64,000 bases of DNA, from the NCBI GenBank assembly GCA_026874595.1, contig JAPPUL010000089.1:709001-773000 (forward strand), given 5' to 3'. The notes under the pieces are model-generated. The model worked only from the letters and a program-made list of their open reading frames with translations. It was not told the origin of the DNA and searched no databases. Both the position numbers and the translations under genes were made by a program. How positions within the stretch are numbered: the stretch's first letter is position 1; every line of letters starts with the position of its first letter. Shown in pieces: positions 37,368 through 47,264 of the stretch. The stretch is from Sipunculus nudus (taxonomy: Eukaryota > Annelida > Sipuncula > Golfingiida > Sipunculidae).

Positions 37368-39112
37368 TTCATAAAATCTGGGCGAACGACAAACGTTTTA
37401 AACCTGTTGAGTTTTCCGCAGGATTGAATGTGATTCTGGCTGAGCGCACTCTGGAGTCCGGTCATAAAGACACTCGCAACGGTGCAGGTAAAACTACGCT
37501 GTTGAATATTATTCATTTTTGTCTCGGTGCTGACCTGCACCGACTTAGCTTACCCAAAGGTGACTTACAGGACTGGGCTTTCTATATCAGCCTAGATCTT
37601 TGCGGAGAGATTTTGACTGCCAAGCGAACAATCGCGAACGCTAAAATCATCGAAGTTGAGACTGACAATCCCGGACTGCCGATAGCTCCTGAAAAGGATT
37701 CTGAAGGCGTTCTCTTTTATAAAAATGATGATTGGAAAAAACTGCTAGGCAAGTGTCTCTTCAGGATCAGAGAAGAATCCACGGCAAAGTACACCCCTTC
37801 TTTCAGAAGTTTAGTCTCATACTTTACGCGCAAAGGTGCGGATGCCTATACAGACCCGTTTAAGCATTTCAGGAATCAAAAAACATATGACCTGCAAATC
37901 AATAATGCATACCTGCTGGGATTGAATTGGTTGCACGCTTCAGAAGCGCAGGAGATCAGGGAAAAAGAAAGCGCAACAAAAGCCTTAAATTCGGCGATCA
38001 AAGCGGGCATCGTGGCCACTCAAGGAGAGTTGGAAGCGGAACGGGTTCGAATAGAACGAGAGCTTAAGCAGGAATCTGATGCCATTAAATCTTTTAATGT
38101 CCATCCCCAGTATAAAGAATTGCAGGAACAGGCAGATCGATTAACCGGGGAAATACATAGCCTTACCAATAATGCTCTACTGTTAAGACGCAAGCAGGAA
38201 AGATATGAAAAGACGGTGTCGGAAGAAAAAACGCCCGATACCAGCTCAGTTGAAAAGCTTTTTTCAGAAGCCGGTATACACTTCGCGGACAACATAAAAA
38301 GATCACTTGAAGAGGCCAAAGGATTTCACAAAGCAATTATCCAGAACCGCAAGCTGTTTCTCGAGTCAGAGATCACCCAATTAAAAAATGCTTTAGTTTC
38401 AAGTGAAGAGAATATCAAAGCGACATCTGATAAGCGGGCTGAACTTCTTCGGCTCTTAGAAACCCATGGGGCACTGGAAGAGTTTTCTGTGCTTCAAGAG
38501 CGTGTGGTTGAGAAAAAGGGACAGCTTGAAGTCATAAGGAACAAGATTTCCAATATCCGAGAAATGGCTAAACATAAAAAGGACATCAAGGCTTCAAAGA
38601 TCGAATTAGAAACAAAGTTGCAGCGTGATTATGAGCAAAATCGAACCGAGTGGGAGAAAGCAGTCGCGCTATTCAACGAGAACTCTCAGGCTTTGTACAA
38701 TGAGCCCGGTAATCTGATTATCAACACAACAGACAATGGCTACAAGCTTGACGTCGAGATTCATAAAAGCAGCAGCGAGGGTGTTGGTAAGATGAAAATA
38801 TTTTGCTACGACCTGATGCTTGTTGAATTAATGAAACAACGAAGCGGCATAGACTTTCTATTTCATGACAGCAGCATTTTTGATGGTGTTGATTCTCGGC
38901 AAAGAGCGCTGGCGCTTATGCATGCGAATCGAAAAGCGCTGGAAAATAATTTTCAATACATCTGTGCATTGAATTCGGACATGATCCCCAGCGATGACTT
39001 TGACGAAAAATTTACTATTGATGAATTTGTGCGGCTAACGCTGAAAGACCAGAAGCCAGAGGATTCAACCTTGGGCTTTCATTTCGAGTTAGCTAAAAAG
39101 AAAAAGGGATAG
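37364..39112 (+). CDS. ABC-3C ATPase (DUF2326, SMC-like)
   Basis: A 582-residue Rad50-like ATPase of the DUF2326 family. Walker A is GHKDTRNGAGKTTLLNIIHF (about 35-54). A coiled coil spans about 195-440. The C-terminal DUF2326 part has SSSEGVGKMKIFCYDLMLVEL and FLFHDSSIFDGVD in place of the usual signature and Walker B. In ABC-3C systems this ATPase is thought to sense invading DNA and license the effector. hsdR begins 3 bases downstream. Confidence 0.88.
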   Translation: MIHKIWANDKRFKPVEFSAGLNVILAERTLESGHKDTRNGAGKTTLLNIIHFCLGADLHRLSLPKGDLQDWAFYISLDLCGEILTAKRTIANAKIIEVETDNPGLPIAPEKDSEGVLFYKNDDWKKLLGKCLFRIREESTAKYTPSFRSLVSYFTRKGADAYTDPFKHFRNQKTYDLQINNAYLLGLNWLHASEAQEIREKESATKALNSAIKAGIVATQGELEAERVRIERELKQESDAIKSFNVHPQYKELQEQADRLTGEIHSLTNNALLLRRKQERYEKTVSEEKTPDTSSVEKLFSEAGIHFADNIKRSLEEAKGFHKAIIQNRKLFLESEITQLKNALVSSEENIKATSDKRAELLRLLETHGALEEFSVLQERVVEKKGQLEVIRNKISNIREMAKHKKDIKASKIELETKLQRDYEQNRTEWEKAVALFNENSQALYNEPGNLIINTTDNGYKLDVEIHKSSSEGVGKMKIFCYDLMLVELMKQRSGIDFLFHDSSIFDGVDSRQRALALMHANRKALENNFQYICALNSDMIPSDDFDEKFTIDEFVRLTLKDQKPEDSTLGFHFELAKKKKG

Positions 39113-39115
39113 CTC

Positions 39116-42100
39116 ATGAGTGCTAAATTTACAGAGGAAAAGTTAGAACTTGCAATCATCGAGCTTCTGGAAGTTGAAGGCTACGAGCACGTTCTTGGAC
39201 AAACTATAACAAGAGAACTCAATGAGGTTCTGATCAAGGATGATTTAAAAGCATATCTGTTTAAGCGATATGCCGCCGATAACATTACCTCGGGTGAGGT
39301 TGAGTCGGTCGTCCGTAAGCTGGAGGTATTTTCCGCGTCAGATCTATATGAAAGCAACAAAGCCATCATGAAGATGGTCTCTGATGGGTTTCTACTGAAG
39401 CGCGAAGACCGCAGCAAAAAAGATCTATATATCCAGTTGCTGGATTATCGGGATCTTACCGAACTGCGTGAGCCAAAGCCGTCAGAGGTGGCAACCGTCG
39501 TTGCCGAGGAAGTTGCCCCTTATAATGCCACCCACAACATCTATAAGGTGGTGAATCAGTTCGAAATCCTTGGATACGAAAAACGGATACCTGACGGCAT
39601 TATATACATCAACGGTTTGCCCTTGGTGGTTTTTGAATTCAAAAGCGCCATTCGTGAAGAGGCTACCATCCACGATGCCTATGTTCAGCTAACAACCCGA
39701 TACCGTCGGGATATTCCAGAGCTGTTTAAATACAATGCGATTTGCGTGATTAGTGACGGGGTCAATAACAAGGCCGGTTCTTTCTTTGCCCCGTATGAGT
39801 TTTTCTATGCGTGGCGAAAAACTGATGGTACAGACCTTGTTGAAAAAGATGGCATTGATTCCCTCTACACTATGGTCAAGGGGCTGTTCAACCTACATCG
39901 GATCAGGGACATTATTCGAAACTTCATCTATTTCCCGGACACCTCGAAAAAGGATGAAAAAATCGTTTGTCGCTATCCACAATATTATGCCGCCACAAAA
40001 CTCTATGAAAACATAAAGCTGCACCGCAGGCCAGAGGGTGACGGTAAAGGTGGTACCTACTTTGGTGCGACCGGCTGCGGGAAAAGTTTCACCATGCTTT
40101 TCTTAACCCGGCTATTGATGAAGAGCGTGGATTTTTCCAGCCCGACTATCGTGCTTATAACGGATCGAACAGACTTGGATGATCAGTTGTCCGGGCAATT
40201 TACCAATGCGAAAGGTTATGTGGGCGATGAAAGTATTATCAGTGTGGAAAGCCGCCAGCACCTTCGTGACTTACTGAAGGGCCGTAACAGCGGCGGTGTT
40301 TTCTTGACCACGATTCATAAATTCACTGAAGATACGGAGCTGCTGACGGATCGCAGTAATGTGATTTGCATTTCAGACGAGGCTCACCGAAGCCAGGTCA
40401 ATCTGGATCAGAAAGTCCGGGTTACGGAAAATGGTGTCACACGCACCTTTGGGTTTGCCAAGTACCTCCATGATTCGCTTCCCAATGCAACCTATCTTGG
40501 CTTCACCGGAACGCCGATTGATGCCACTTTAGACGTGTTTGGTGAGGTAATTGATGCCTATACCATGACGGAATCCGTTAAGGATGAGATCACGGTTCGT
40601 ATTGTCTATGAAGGCCGAGCTGCAAAAGTACTGCTGGATAACAGCAAGCTTGAGGAGATTGAAGATTACTACGCCCAATGCGCGGAAGATGGTGCGTCCG
40701 ATTATCAGATCGAGGGAAGCAAGAAGGCCAATGCTCAGATGAACGCCATTCTTGGTGATCCCGACCGAATTAAGGCGCTGGCTCAAGATTTTGTGAAGCA
40801 CTACGATAATCGGGTTTCAGAAGGATCAACCGTAAAAGGCAAAGCCATGTTTGTCAGTTCAAGCAGGCAGATTGCTTATGACTTCTACAAGGAAGTTATC
40901 GCGCTGCGACCGGAATGGGCTGAAGTAAAGGTCTGTGAGGAAGGTGCTGAGCTGACCGAGAGAGAGCGCAAAGAAATCAAGCCCATGGAACGGATCAAGA
41001 TGATCATGACCCGTGGCAAAGATGATCCAAAGGAGCTTTACGATATTCTCGGAAACAAGGACTACCGCAAGGAGCTGGATAGGCAGTTTAAGAACGGTAA
41101 ATCAAATTTCAAAATAGCCATAGTCGTTGATATGTGGCTGACCGGGTTTGACGTCCCGTTTTTGGATACCATCTACATCGACAAACCGATTCAGCGGCAC
41201 AACCTGATTCAAACCATTTCCCGGGTTAACCGTAAATTTGAAGGCAAAGAAAAAGGTTTGGTGGTCGACTATATCGGCATCAAGCGGCAGATGAATCAGG
41301 CACTGGCTCAGTATTCCAAGGCCGACAGCTCAAACTTTGAAGAGATCGAGGAGTCCATTGTTGTTGTCAAAGATCACTTGGATCTGCTCGGCAAGCTGTT
41401 TCACAAGTTCGATAAGACCGCATACTTTTCAGGCTCCCCGCTTCAACAGCTGGAGTGCCTGAATATGGCTGCCGAATTTGTTCAGGTGACTCAGGAGATT
41501 GAAAAGCGCTTCATGTATTTGGTTAAGCGTTTGAAAGCCGCCTATGACATCTGCTGTGGAAGCGAGGCTTTCAGCCAGACCGAACGTGATCATATCCACT
41601 TCTACCTCGCCGTGAGATCCATCGTATTCAAGCTGACAAAGGGCAATGCCCCTGACACGGCACAAATGAATGCCCGTGTGCGCGAGATGATAAAAGAAGC
41701 CCTGCAAAGTGACGGCGTTGAAGAGATCTTCAAAATGGGTGAAGACCATGGGAAGGAAGTCGACATTTTTGATGATGACTACCTTGCCAAGATCGAAAAG
41801 ATCAAGCTGCCGAACACTAAGATAAAACTCCTGCAGCAGCTGCTGGCCAAGGCGATCGATGACTTCAAAAAGGTCAACAAGATCAAAGGGACGGACTTCT
41901 CAAAGAAATTCAAAGCCCTTGTAGAAAAATACAATGAGCGCAAGGAACAGGATGTTCTGGTCAGCAACGTACTGGAGGACTTCACCGATGAGATCATCGA
42001 TTTGTTCCATGCACTTAAAAAGGAAAAGGAATCCTTCGGTGACCTCGGTATCGATTTCGAGGAGAAGGCTTTTTATGACATTTTAATGGCTCTGGCGATT

Positions 42101-42343
42101 AAGTATGACTTTGAGTACCCGGAAGATAATCTGCTGAGCCTTGCCAAGGAAGTTAAGAAAGTCGTTGATGATAAATCCAGATTTACCGACTGGAATGAGC
42201 GCGACGACATTAAAGCTGAATTGAAAGTCGAGCTTATCCTTCTTCTTGCCAAGCACAAATACCCTCCTGTTGACCGCGATGAGGTCTATAAAGAGATCTT
42301 CGAGCAGGCTGAAAACTTCAAAAAATATCAGGGGGCTAAATAG
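39116..42343 (+). CDS. hsdR: Type I RM restriction/translocase subunit HsdR
   Basis: A 1,075-residue HsdR. The nuclease domain has IPDGIIYINGLPLVVFEFKSA (D then ExK, about 160-181). The motor has Walker A FGATGCGKSFTML (about 320), DEAHRSQ (about 422), GFTGTPID (about 463) and VSRVNRKFEGK (about 702). The C-terminal helical part (about 800-1,060) binds the methylase. All landmarks are intact. It completes hsdMSR, although a four-gene insert separates it from hsdS. Confidence 0.95.
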   Translation: MSAKFTEEKLELAIIELLEVEGYEHVLGQTITRELNEVLIKDDLKAYLFKRYAADNITSGEVESVVRKLEVFSASDLYESNKAIMKMVSDGFLLKREDRSKKDLYIQLLDYRDLTELREPKPSEVATVVAEEVAPYNATHNIYKVVNQFEILGYEKRIPDGIIYINGLPLVVFEFKSAIREEATIHDAYVQLTTRYRRDIPELFKYNAICVISDGVNNKAGSFFAPYEFFYAWRKTDGTDLVEKDGIDSLYTMVKGLFNLHRIRDIIRNFIYFPDTSKKDEKIVCRYPQYYAATKLYENIKLHRRPEGDGKGGTYFGATGCGKSFTMLFLTRLLMKSVDFSSPTIVLITDRTDLDDQLSGQFTNAKGYVGDESIISVESRQHLRDLLKGRNSGGVFLTTIHKFTEDTELLTDRSNVICISDEAHRSQVNLDQKVRVTENGVTRTFGFAKYLHDSLPNATYLGFTGTPIDATLDVFGEVIDAYTMTESVKDEITVRIVYEGRAAKVLLDNSKLEEIEDYYAQCAEDGASDYQIEGSKKANAQMNAILGDPDRIKALAQDFVKHYDNRVSEGSTVKGKAMFVSSSRQIAYDFYKEVIALRPEWAEVKVCEEGAELTERERKEIKPMERIKMIMTRGKDDPKELYDILGNKDYRKELDRQFKNGKSNFKIAIVVDMWLTGFDVPFLDTIYIDKPIQRHNLIQTISRVNRKFEGKEKGLVVDYIGIKRQMNQALAQYSKADSSNFEEIEESIVVVKDHLDLLGKLFHKFDKTAYFSGSPLQQLECLNMAAEFVQVTQEIEKRFMYLVKRLKAAYDICCGSEAFSQTERDHIHFYLAVRSIVFKLTKGNAPDTAQMNARVREMIKEALQSDGVEEIFKMGEDHGKEVDIFDDDYLAKIEKIKLPNTKIKLLQQLLAKAIDDFKKVNKIKGTDFSKKFKALVEKYNERKEQDVLVSNVLEDFTDEIIDLFHALKKEKESFGDLGIDFEEKAFYDILMALAIKYDFEYPEDNLLSLAKEVKKVVDDKSRFTDWNERDDIKAELKVELILLLAKHKYPPVDRDEVYKEIFEQAENFKKYQGAK

Positions 42344-42345
42344 AT

Positions 42346-43749
42346 ATGACTGGGAATTTACCAAAGCCAATCAAAAAGCAGCGAGAGGTACTGTACATGC
42401 CTGCTACCGGCCATTCCGCCGTTTTGGGAACTGCTGGCAGTGGTAAAACAACCCTTGCTTTATATAGGGCTGCGTATTTGTCAGAGCCATCAATGCCCCA
42501 TGCTGGGAAAACTCTGCTCCTGACATTCAACAAAGCTCTGGTAACTTACCTGAAGTATCTCAAGCCAGCTGAATTGAGAAACGTCCAGATTGAAACCTAT
42601 CATACCTTTGCCCGGGGATATTTGAATGTCCGGGGGAAGATGCGGTTCAACTGCATCTGCAGTGATCCTGATGAGCGTAGAGGATATATCTCACGAGCGG
42701 TGAAGGCTGTGGAGTCGGGATACGAGCCTTCTAAATTCTTCAAGCGTCCCATCGAATTCTTCATGGATGAAATCCAGTGGATTTTCAGTCATGGAATCAC
42801 ATCGAGTGATGAATATGTAAAGGTTGATCGTGTTGGACGTATTGGCACTAACCTATCTCGGAAGCTGCGGCCGGTGATGTATGAGATCCTCGAGAAGTAT
42901 GTCGAGTTACGCAATCAAACCGGAAATATGTATGACTGGGATGATCTTGCTTTGCATGTGCGGAAAGAATTCGAAGATGACGATTCAACTCGAATGTACA
43001 AGCACATCATCATTGATGAAGGGCAGGATTTTTCCCCAGAGATGATTCGCTCCTTGGCTGCTGCCATACCAGAGGATGGCTCCCTTTCATTTTTCGGTGA
43101 TGTAGCTCAGCAGATTTACGGTCAGAGGATGAGTTGGCGTTCATCGGGCCTAAACATTCCCCAGCAGTGGCTATTCAAAGAGAATTATAGAAATACCAAA
43201 CAGATTGCCCAACTTGGATTGGCCATATCCCGGATGCCGTTTTTTAATGACATCCCTGACTTAGTTGAACCGACATCGCCTCGTGCCGATGGAGCACTGC
43301 CCACCCTTGCTAAATGCAGTAATGAAACTCAACAGGTAGAGCTCGCTCTGAAGGCTGCAAGAAATGTCTCAACGACACAGAGCGTTGCCATCCTTGTAAA
43401 AAACAGGGAACAGGAAAAGGTATTCAGTTCACAACTGGGTGCAGGTGCTACTCGTCTGCACCGTGACTTGACGGTGTGGAATGATGGGCCAGGTATCTAT
43501 CATGGAACCTATCACTCGGCCAAAGGGCTTGAGTTCGACATGGTCATTCTTCCTTTTCTGGATTCTGAAAATTTACCGGATAAAGACCATGTGGTATCCC
43601 ATGAGGAGGAGGATGCCCTGACTCATGATGGTCGATTGCTCTATGTTGCGGTAACACGGGCAAAAACGAATCTGATCCTACTTTACAGCAATGAATTGAC
43701 CTCGTTGCTGCCGGTGGACGGGAACCTTTATCAGGAGGTCCGTCCATGA
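42346..43749 (+). CDS. UvrD-like SF1 DNA helicase
   Basis: A 467-residue compact SF1A helicase. Motif I is GTAGSGKTTLALYRAAY (about 27), motif II HIIIDEGQDFSPEM (about 223), motif III FFGDVAQQIYG, motif V YHSAKGLEFDMVILP (about 388) and motif VI LLYVAVTRAKTNLIL (about 432). It is shorter than UvrD (about 720) because the 1B/2B insertions are small. It begins 2 bases after hsdR and overlaps the DarT-like gene by 4 bases, so it may belong to either the RM or the ADP-ribosylation module. Confidence 0.88.
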   Translation: MTGNLPKPIKKQREVLYMPATGHSAVLGTAGSGKTTLALYRAAYLSEPSMPHAGKTLLLTFNKALVTYLKYLKPAELRNVQIETYHTFARGYLNVRGKMRFNCICSDPDERRGYISRAVKAVESGYEPSKFFKRPIEFFMDEIQWIFSHGITSSDEYVKVDRVGRIGTNLSRKLRPVMYEILEKYVELRNQTGNMYDWDDLALHVRKEFEDDDSTRMYKHIIIDEGQDFSPEMIRSLAAAIPEDGSLSFFGDVAQQIYGQRMSWRSSGLNIPQQWLFKENYRNTKQIAQLGLAISRMPFFNDIPDLVEPTSPRADGALPTLAKCSNETQQVELALKAARNVSTTQSVAILVKNREQEKVFSSQLGAGATRLHRDLTVWNDGPGIYHGTYHSAKGLEFDMVILPFLDSENLPDKDHVVSHEEEDALTHDGRLLYVAVTRAKTNLILLYSNELTSLLPVDGNLYQEVRP

Positions 43750-44441
43750 ATCAGATTCAGCAGGAATGTAATAGTCGAGGCATAACAAGGTTGTGCCACT
43801 TTACTCAGTCTCGGAATTTGGCACACATTTTTGACGACCCTTTTGGACTTTGTTCAACAAGGACTCTTCAAAGTCATGATATGCCTCATAACCCGACGGA
43901 CCCCGACCGCTATGACGGCAGAGACGATCTAATCTGTTGTTCAATCGAATACCCGAATACCTATTACTTCGTCAAAGTTAGGGAACATGACCACCTGTTT
44001 AAGGACTGGGTGGTTTTGCTGATTGAGCCCAGTTATCTCTGGCACCCAGACACATGCTTCTGCCCCTGCAATGCAGCCAGATCGTGTGGTGGATATATAC
44101 AGACAGGTATTCAGGGATTTAGGTCGCTTTATGCCGCCACGTCTCCCGGAATTAGTTTTTCTCGCCCATCAAGGCATTTGCCTGCAGCACCGACTGACAT
44201 TCAAGCAGAAGTGTTGCTGAAAGATCCCATTCCCCTGGATTCCATTACTGGCATAGCTGTTCAATCCGAGGAACAGGCACAACGGGAGATCTGCCGGTTA
44301 AACCTGCAAGGGATTTCAATAGATAAGCCAATTTACATTGCTCCGGACTTTTTTAAGCGAACAACGCTTTCCGGCTTGATTCAACAAGGAGTTAGAGCAA
44401 CAGAAACATTGTATAGAAACGGAGGTCGTCATGGCCGATAA
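43746..44441 (+). CDS. DarT-like DNA ADP-ribosyltransferase (toxin component)
   Basis: A 231-residue protein resembling the DarT (DUF4433) family, which ADP-ribosylates bases in single-stranded DNA and blocks replication. Landmarks: an N-terminal RLCHFTQSRNLAHIF NAD-fold start, DGRDDLICCSIEYPN, WVVLLIEPSYLW, FCPCNAA, and a late AEVLLKDPIPLDSI with the probable catalytic Glu near 155. The frame is intact. It overlaps the upstream helicase by 4 bases and the downstream ADP-ribosylglycohydrolase by 11. The usual macrodomain antitoxin DarG is absent here; the glycohydrolase takes its place. Target base and sequence cannot be predicted. Confidence 0.75.
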   Translation: MNQIQQECNSRGITRLCHFTQSRNLAHIFDDPFGLCSTRTLQSHDMPHNPTDPDRYDGRDDLICCSIEYPNTYYFVKVREHDHLFKDWVVLLIEPSYLWHPDTCFCPCNAARSCGGYIQTGIQGFRSLYAATSPGISFSRPSRHLPAAPTDIQAEVLLKDPIPLDSITGIAVQSEEQAQREICRLNLQGISIDKPIYIAPDFFKRTTLSGLIQQGVRATETLYRNGGRHGR

Positions 44442-46212
44442 CATGCCAACAAAGTTTAAATCCGGCAAAGCTGTCGGTGCTATGTTGGGGGCAGCTTGTG
44501 GCGATGCGTTGGGTTGGCCGAACGAACGAGTCGGCAAATCAAAAGCACCAAAACAACCACAAGGCCGCCTCCATGAATTTAGGAGATGGACTCGCCGATC
44601 TGGCGGTCGCTTTTTTCCTCATGAAGAAATTATTGAAGCGGGTGAATACAGCGACGATACACAACTTATTCTTTGCCTGAGCAGGTCTCTCCTGAAGGGT
44701 GAAAAATGGTTTGAATTTTACACCCAAGTAGAGCTGCCTTTCTGGTCGCTATATGAGCGTGGTGGTGGCGGTGCTACAAAAAGAGCGGTCGATTCCTGGC
44801 AGGATGGAATTGAGCCTTGGAACCCAAACCGAAAACCGCAGGATGTAAAAAGATACTTTGATGCTGGCGGTAATGGCGTCGCAATGCGTGCTTTGCCACA
44901 TGCTCTTTACCTTTGCGATGAGGACTTCGGCAAGGTAGCCAACTCCATTTTTATGGATGGGCTTACAACACACGGGCATCCAAGGGCTTTATTAGGCGCT
45001 CTGGTTTATGGGTATGCACTCTGGGCATCTTTAAGAAAAGAAGCGAAGCTGGGTTATGGAGAATTAATTGAGGAAATAATCGCAAATAAAGCGGCATGGT
45101 CACCTATACCAGCTCAGGACAACTTTTCTCAAGATTGGTTGGCTCAGGCTCAAAAGCATCTGAAGGACTATGAAAAACTCTGGCTCTCGACAAAGGAAGA
45201 AATCCTTAAATATCTGGATATATGTAAATCAGAACTTTCCAGAGGAGCCTTGAGCTTTGATGATGATACCCTCGAAAAGCTTCAGTGTTTCAATAAGCAG
45301 ATTAGCGGGGCCGGTACAGTTGCTGCAATAGCTTCTGTATATCTTGCTTCACGGTATGCTGCAGATCCAATCAACGGCGTGATAAAGGCTGCCTTTGCGA
45401 TTGGTTCTGACACGGACACTATTGCATCCATGGCCGGTGGTTTGCTGGGATGTATCAATGGTTCAGACTGGCTATCATCAATGAAGAGTGGAATTCAAGA
45501 TTACAGCTATCTTGAAAAAACAGCCCTGAAGCTTAGCACTCGTCAGACTGAGAATCTGTCAAGTTATGAGCCCGTCAAAAGAACGGCACTAAAGAACTGG
45601 ATCGATGATGTTGTATCTGCCCCCGACTCGAGCGAAATAAAGCTCCCGGATGGTCGAATAGCAAAGGTCAATTGCGGGCAAGATCAAATAGGCCGCAGCG
45701 GTAAGTATAAAGTTGAATTTAGACGGTTTATCACCACTGAAGGCCAAACAATCTATATCAACAAAATTTCCAAGGGCAACTTTGCGAGCCAGCAAAGGGC
45801 ACCAGAAACCGTGCCGTCAAACAAGCAAACCTCGCCTAATCAACCTCAAGGAGTCGTGCAGGCAGATAGGCTTAACTTAGGGCCTAAATTACCTGTGCAG
45901 TCCATTGAAAAATCGGTGTGGTTTTACAAAGAACTCTTGGGGTTGACGATTAAGAAACAGTCCAAGGATGTTGTTGTTTTTTATCAAGGGCTCGTCCTTG
46001 CACCGGCATCTTATGGCAAGGAATTTCAATCCCAAGGATTCCGCAGCCTGCTCTACGTCGAAGTTACTGATATTCAGAACCGGTATCACTGGATCATGGA
46101 ACGAGGTATTCAGGTAATCACTCCGCTGGAGTGCTGGGGACAATCAAAGCGGCGCTTCTTTAGATGCCATGATCTTGATGGCAACTTGATCGAAGTTTTT
46201 GAAAAGCAATAG
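44431..46212 (+). CDS. ADP-ribosylglycohydrolase fused to a VOC/glyoxalase-like domain (candidate antitoxin)
   Basis: A 593-residue fusion. Residues about 9-350 are an ADP-ribosylglycohydrolase (ARH/DraG) domain with GAMLGAACGDALGWP, the metal-binding EYSDDTQLIL and the second acidic motif GSDTDTIASMAGGLLG. Residues about 385-480 form a linker with a small beta-rich part. Residues about 485-593 are a VOC-fold domain (LPVQSIEKSVWFYKELLGL to HDLDGNLIEVFEK). GGAGG lies 5 bases before the start, inside the DarT-like gene. The simplest reading is reversal of the DarT-like modification. The VOC domain's role is unknown. Confidence 0.85.
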   Translation: MADNMPTKFKSGKAVGAMLGAACGDALGWPNERVGKSKAPKQPQGRLHEFRRWTRRSGGRFFPHEEIIEAGEYSDDTQLILCLSRSLLKGEKWFEFYTQVELPFWSLYERGGGGATKRAVDSWQDGIEPWNPNRKPQDVKRYFDAGGNGVAMRALPHALYLCDEDFGKVANSIFMDGLTTHGHPRALLGALVYGYALWASLRKEAKLGYGELIEEIIANKAAWSPIPAQDNFSQDWLAQAQKHLKDYEKLWLSTKEEILKYLDICKSELSRGALSFDDDTLEKLQCFNKQISGAGTVAAIASVYLASRYAADPINGVIKAAFAIGSDTDTIASMAGGLLGCINGSDWLSSMKSGIQDYSYLEKTALKLSTRQTENLSSYEPVKRTALKNWIDDVVSAPDSSEIKLPDGRIAKVNCGQDQIGRSGKYKVEFRRFITTEGQTIYINKISKGNFASQQRAPETVPSNKQTSPNQPQGVVQADRLNLGPKLPVQSIEKSVWFYKELLGLTIKKQSKDVVVFYQGLVLAPASYGKEFQSQGFRSLLYVEVTDIQNRYHWIMERGIQVITPLECWGQSKRRFFRCHDLDGNLIEVFEKQ

Positions 46213-46223
46213 AGGGCGCTTCT

Positions 46224-47264
46224 ATGAACGTTCAAGACGCAGCCATACAGATATTGAAGGACGCTGGAAAGCCTCTCCATGCCAAAGAGATCGCCGAGCG
46301 GATTATGGAAGCTGGTCTGTGGTCAAGCGATGGTAAAACACCGGAGGCCACTGTCAGTGCCCGTCTGTATTCGGACATTAAAAAGCATGGGGACCAGTCG
46401 ACCTTTGTGAAGGTTGCGCCTCAGACGTTCTTTCTTCGGGACACTCAAATTGTTGCTGTTTGCGATGCTAAGGAGCCTGAGCCAAGGAACGTGAACCTTT
46501 CGAATAATTCGAAGGAGACGTATTCGTTTCTGGATGCTGCAGAAAAGGTGCTGGATCAGTTTGGTAACCGGAACTCCATGCATTACCGGGACATTACTGA
46601 CAATGCCATGAATCAGGGCTGGTTGAACACCTCCGGCAAGACTCCCGAAGCAACCATGAACGCTCAATTGGTGACTGAACTCAAACGGGCAAAGGCCAGC
46701 GGTGAGCCCGGCCGGTTTGTTCGAACATCTCCCGGGTATTACAGCCTCGTCAAATGGATGGGAACCGGCCTTCCGTATCAGATTTCCAAGCACAATCGAG
46801 AGATCCGGAAGAAGCTGCTGTCCCAGCTAATGAATCTGAACCCGGCGCAATTTGAGGAGCTGGTTGGACAGCTGCTGGCTGAGATGGGCTTTGAAAGCAT
46901 CGAGGTGACCAAGTACGGAGGCGATGGCGGTATTGATGTCCGGGGCACGCTGCTGATCAGTGATGTGGTCCGCATAAAAATGGCTGTTCAGGCCAAACGC
47001 TGGAAAGGCAATATTCAAAGCCCAACAGTTCAACAGGTGCGCGGTAGCCTTGGTGCACATGAACAGGGATTGATCATTACCACCAGCGACTTCAGTACCG
47101 GAGCCATCAAGGAGGCCAATCAGCCGGATAAAACGCCCGTTGGCCTGATGAATGGCGAACAGCTGGTCACGCTCCTGATGGAATACAACATAGGTGTCCG
47201 CCGCATGTCACACGACCTTTTTGAGCTGGAGGAACTGCCGATTGAAAAGGATCTGAAGATATGA
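46224..47264 (+). CDS. Mrr-type restriction endonuclease with two HARE-HTH domains
   Basis: A 346-residue protein. Two HARE-HTH-like winged helices (about 1-75, LHAKEIAERIMEAGLW with GKTPEATVSARLYSDI; and about 95-175, MHYRDITDNAMNQGWL with GKTPEATMNAQLVTEL) precede a Mrr_cat domain (about 205-335). That domain has FEELVGQLLAEMGF, GGDGGIDVRG and AVQAKRW, the D-(x)n-QxK nuclease motif. HARE-HTH modules are linked to recognition of modified DNA, suggesting a type IV-like role. It overlaps the DUF262 gene by 4 bases. Confidence 0.9.
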   Translation: MNVQDAAIQILKDAGKPLHAKEIAERIMEAGLWSSDGKTPEATVSARLYSDIKKHGDQSTFVKVAPQTFFLRDTQIVAVCDAKEPEPRNVNLSNNSKETYSFLDAAEKVLDQFGNRNSMHYRDITDNAMNQGWLNTSGKTPEATMNAQLVTELKRAKASGEPGRFVRTSPGYYSLVKWMGTGLPYQISKHNREIRKKLLSQLMNLNPAQFEELVGQLLAEMGFESIEVTKYGGDGGIDVRGTLLISDVVRIKMAVQAKRWKGNIQSPTVQQVRGSLGAHEQGLIITTSDFSTGAIKEANQPDKTPVGLMNGEQLVTLLMEYNIGVRRMSHDLFELEELPIEKDLKI

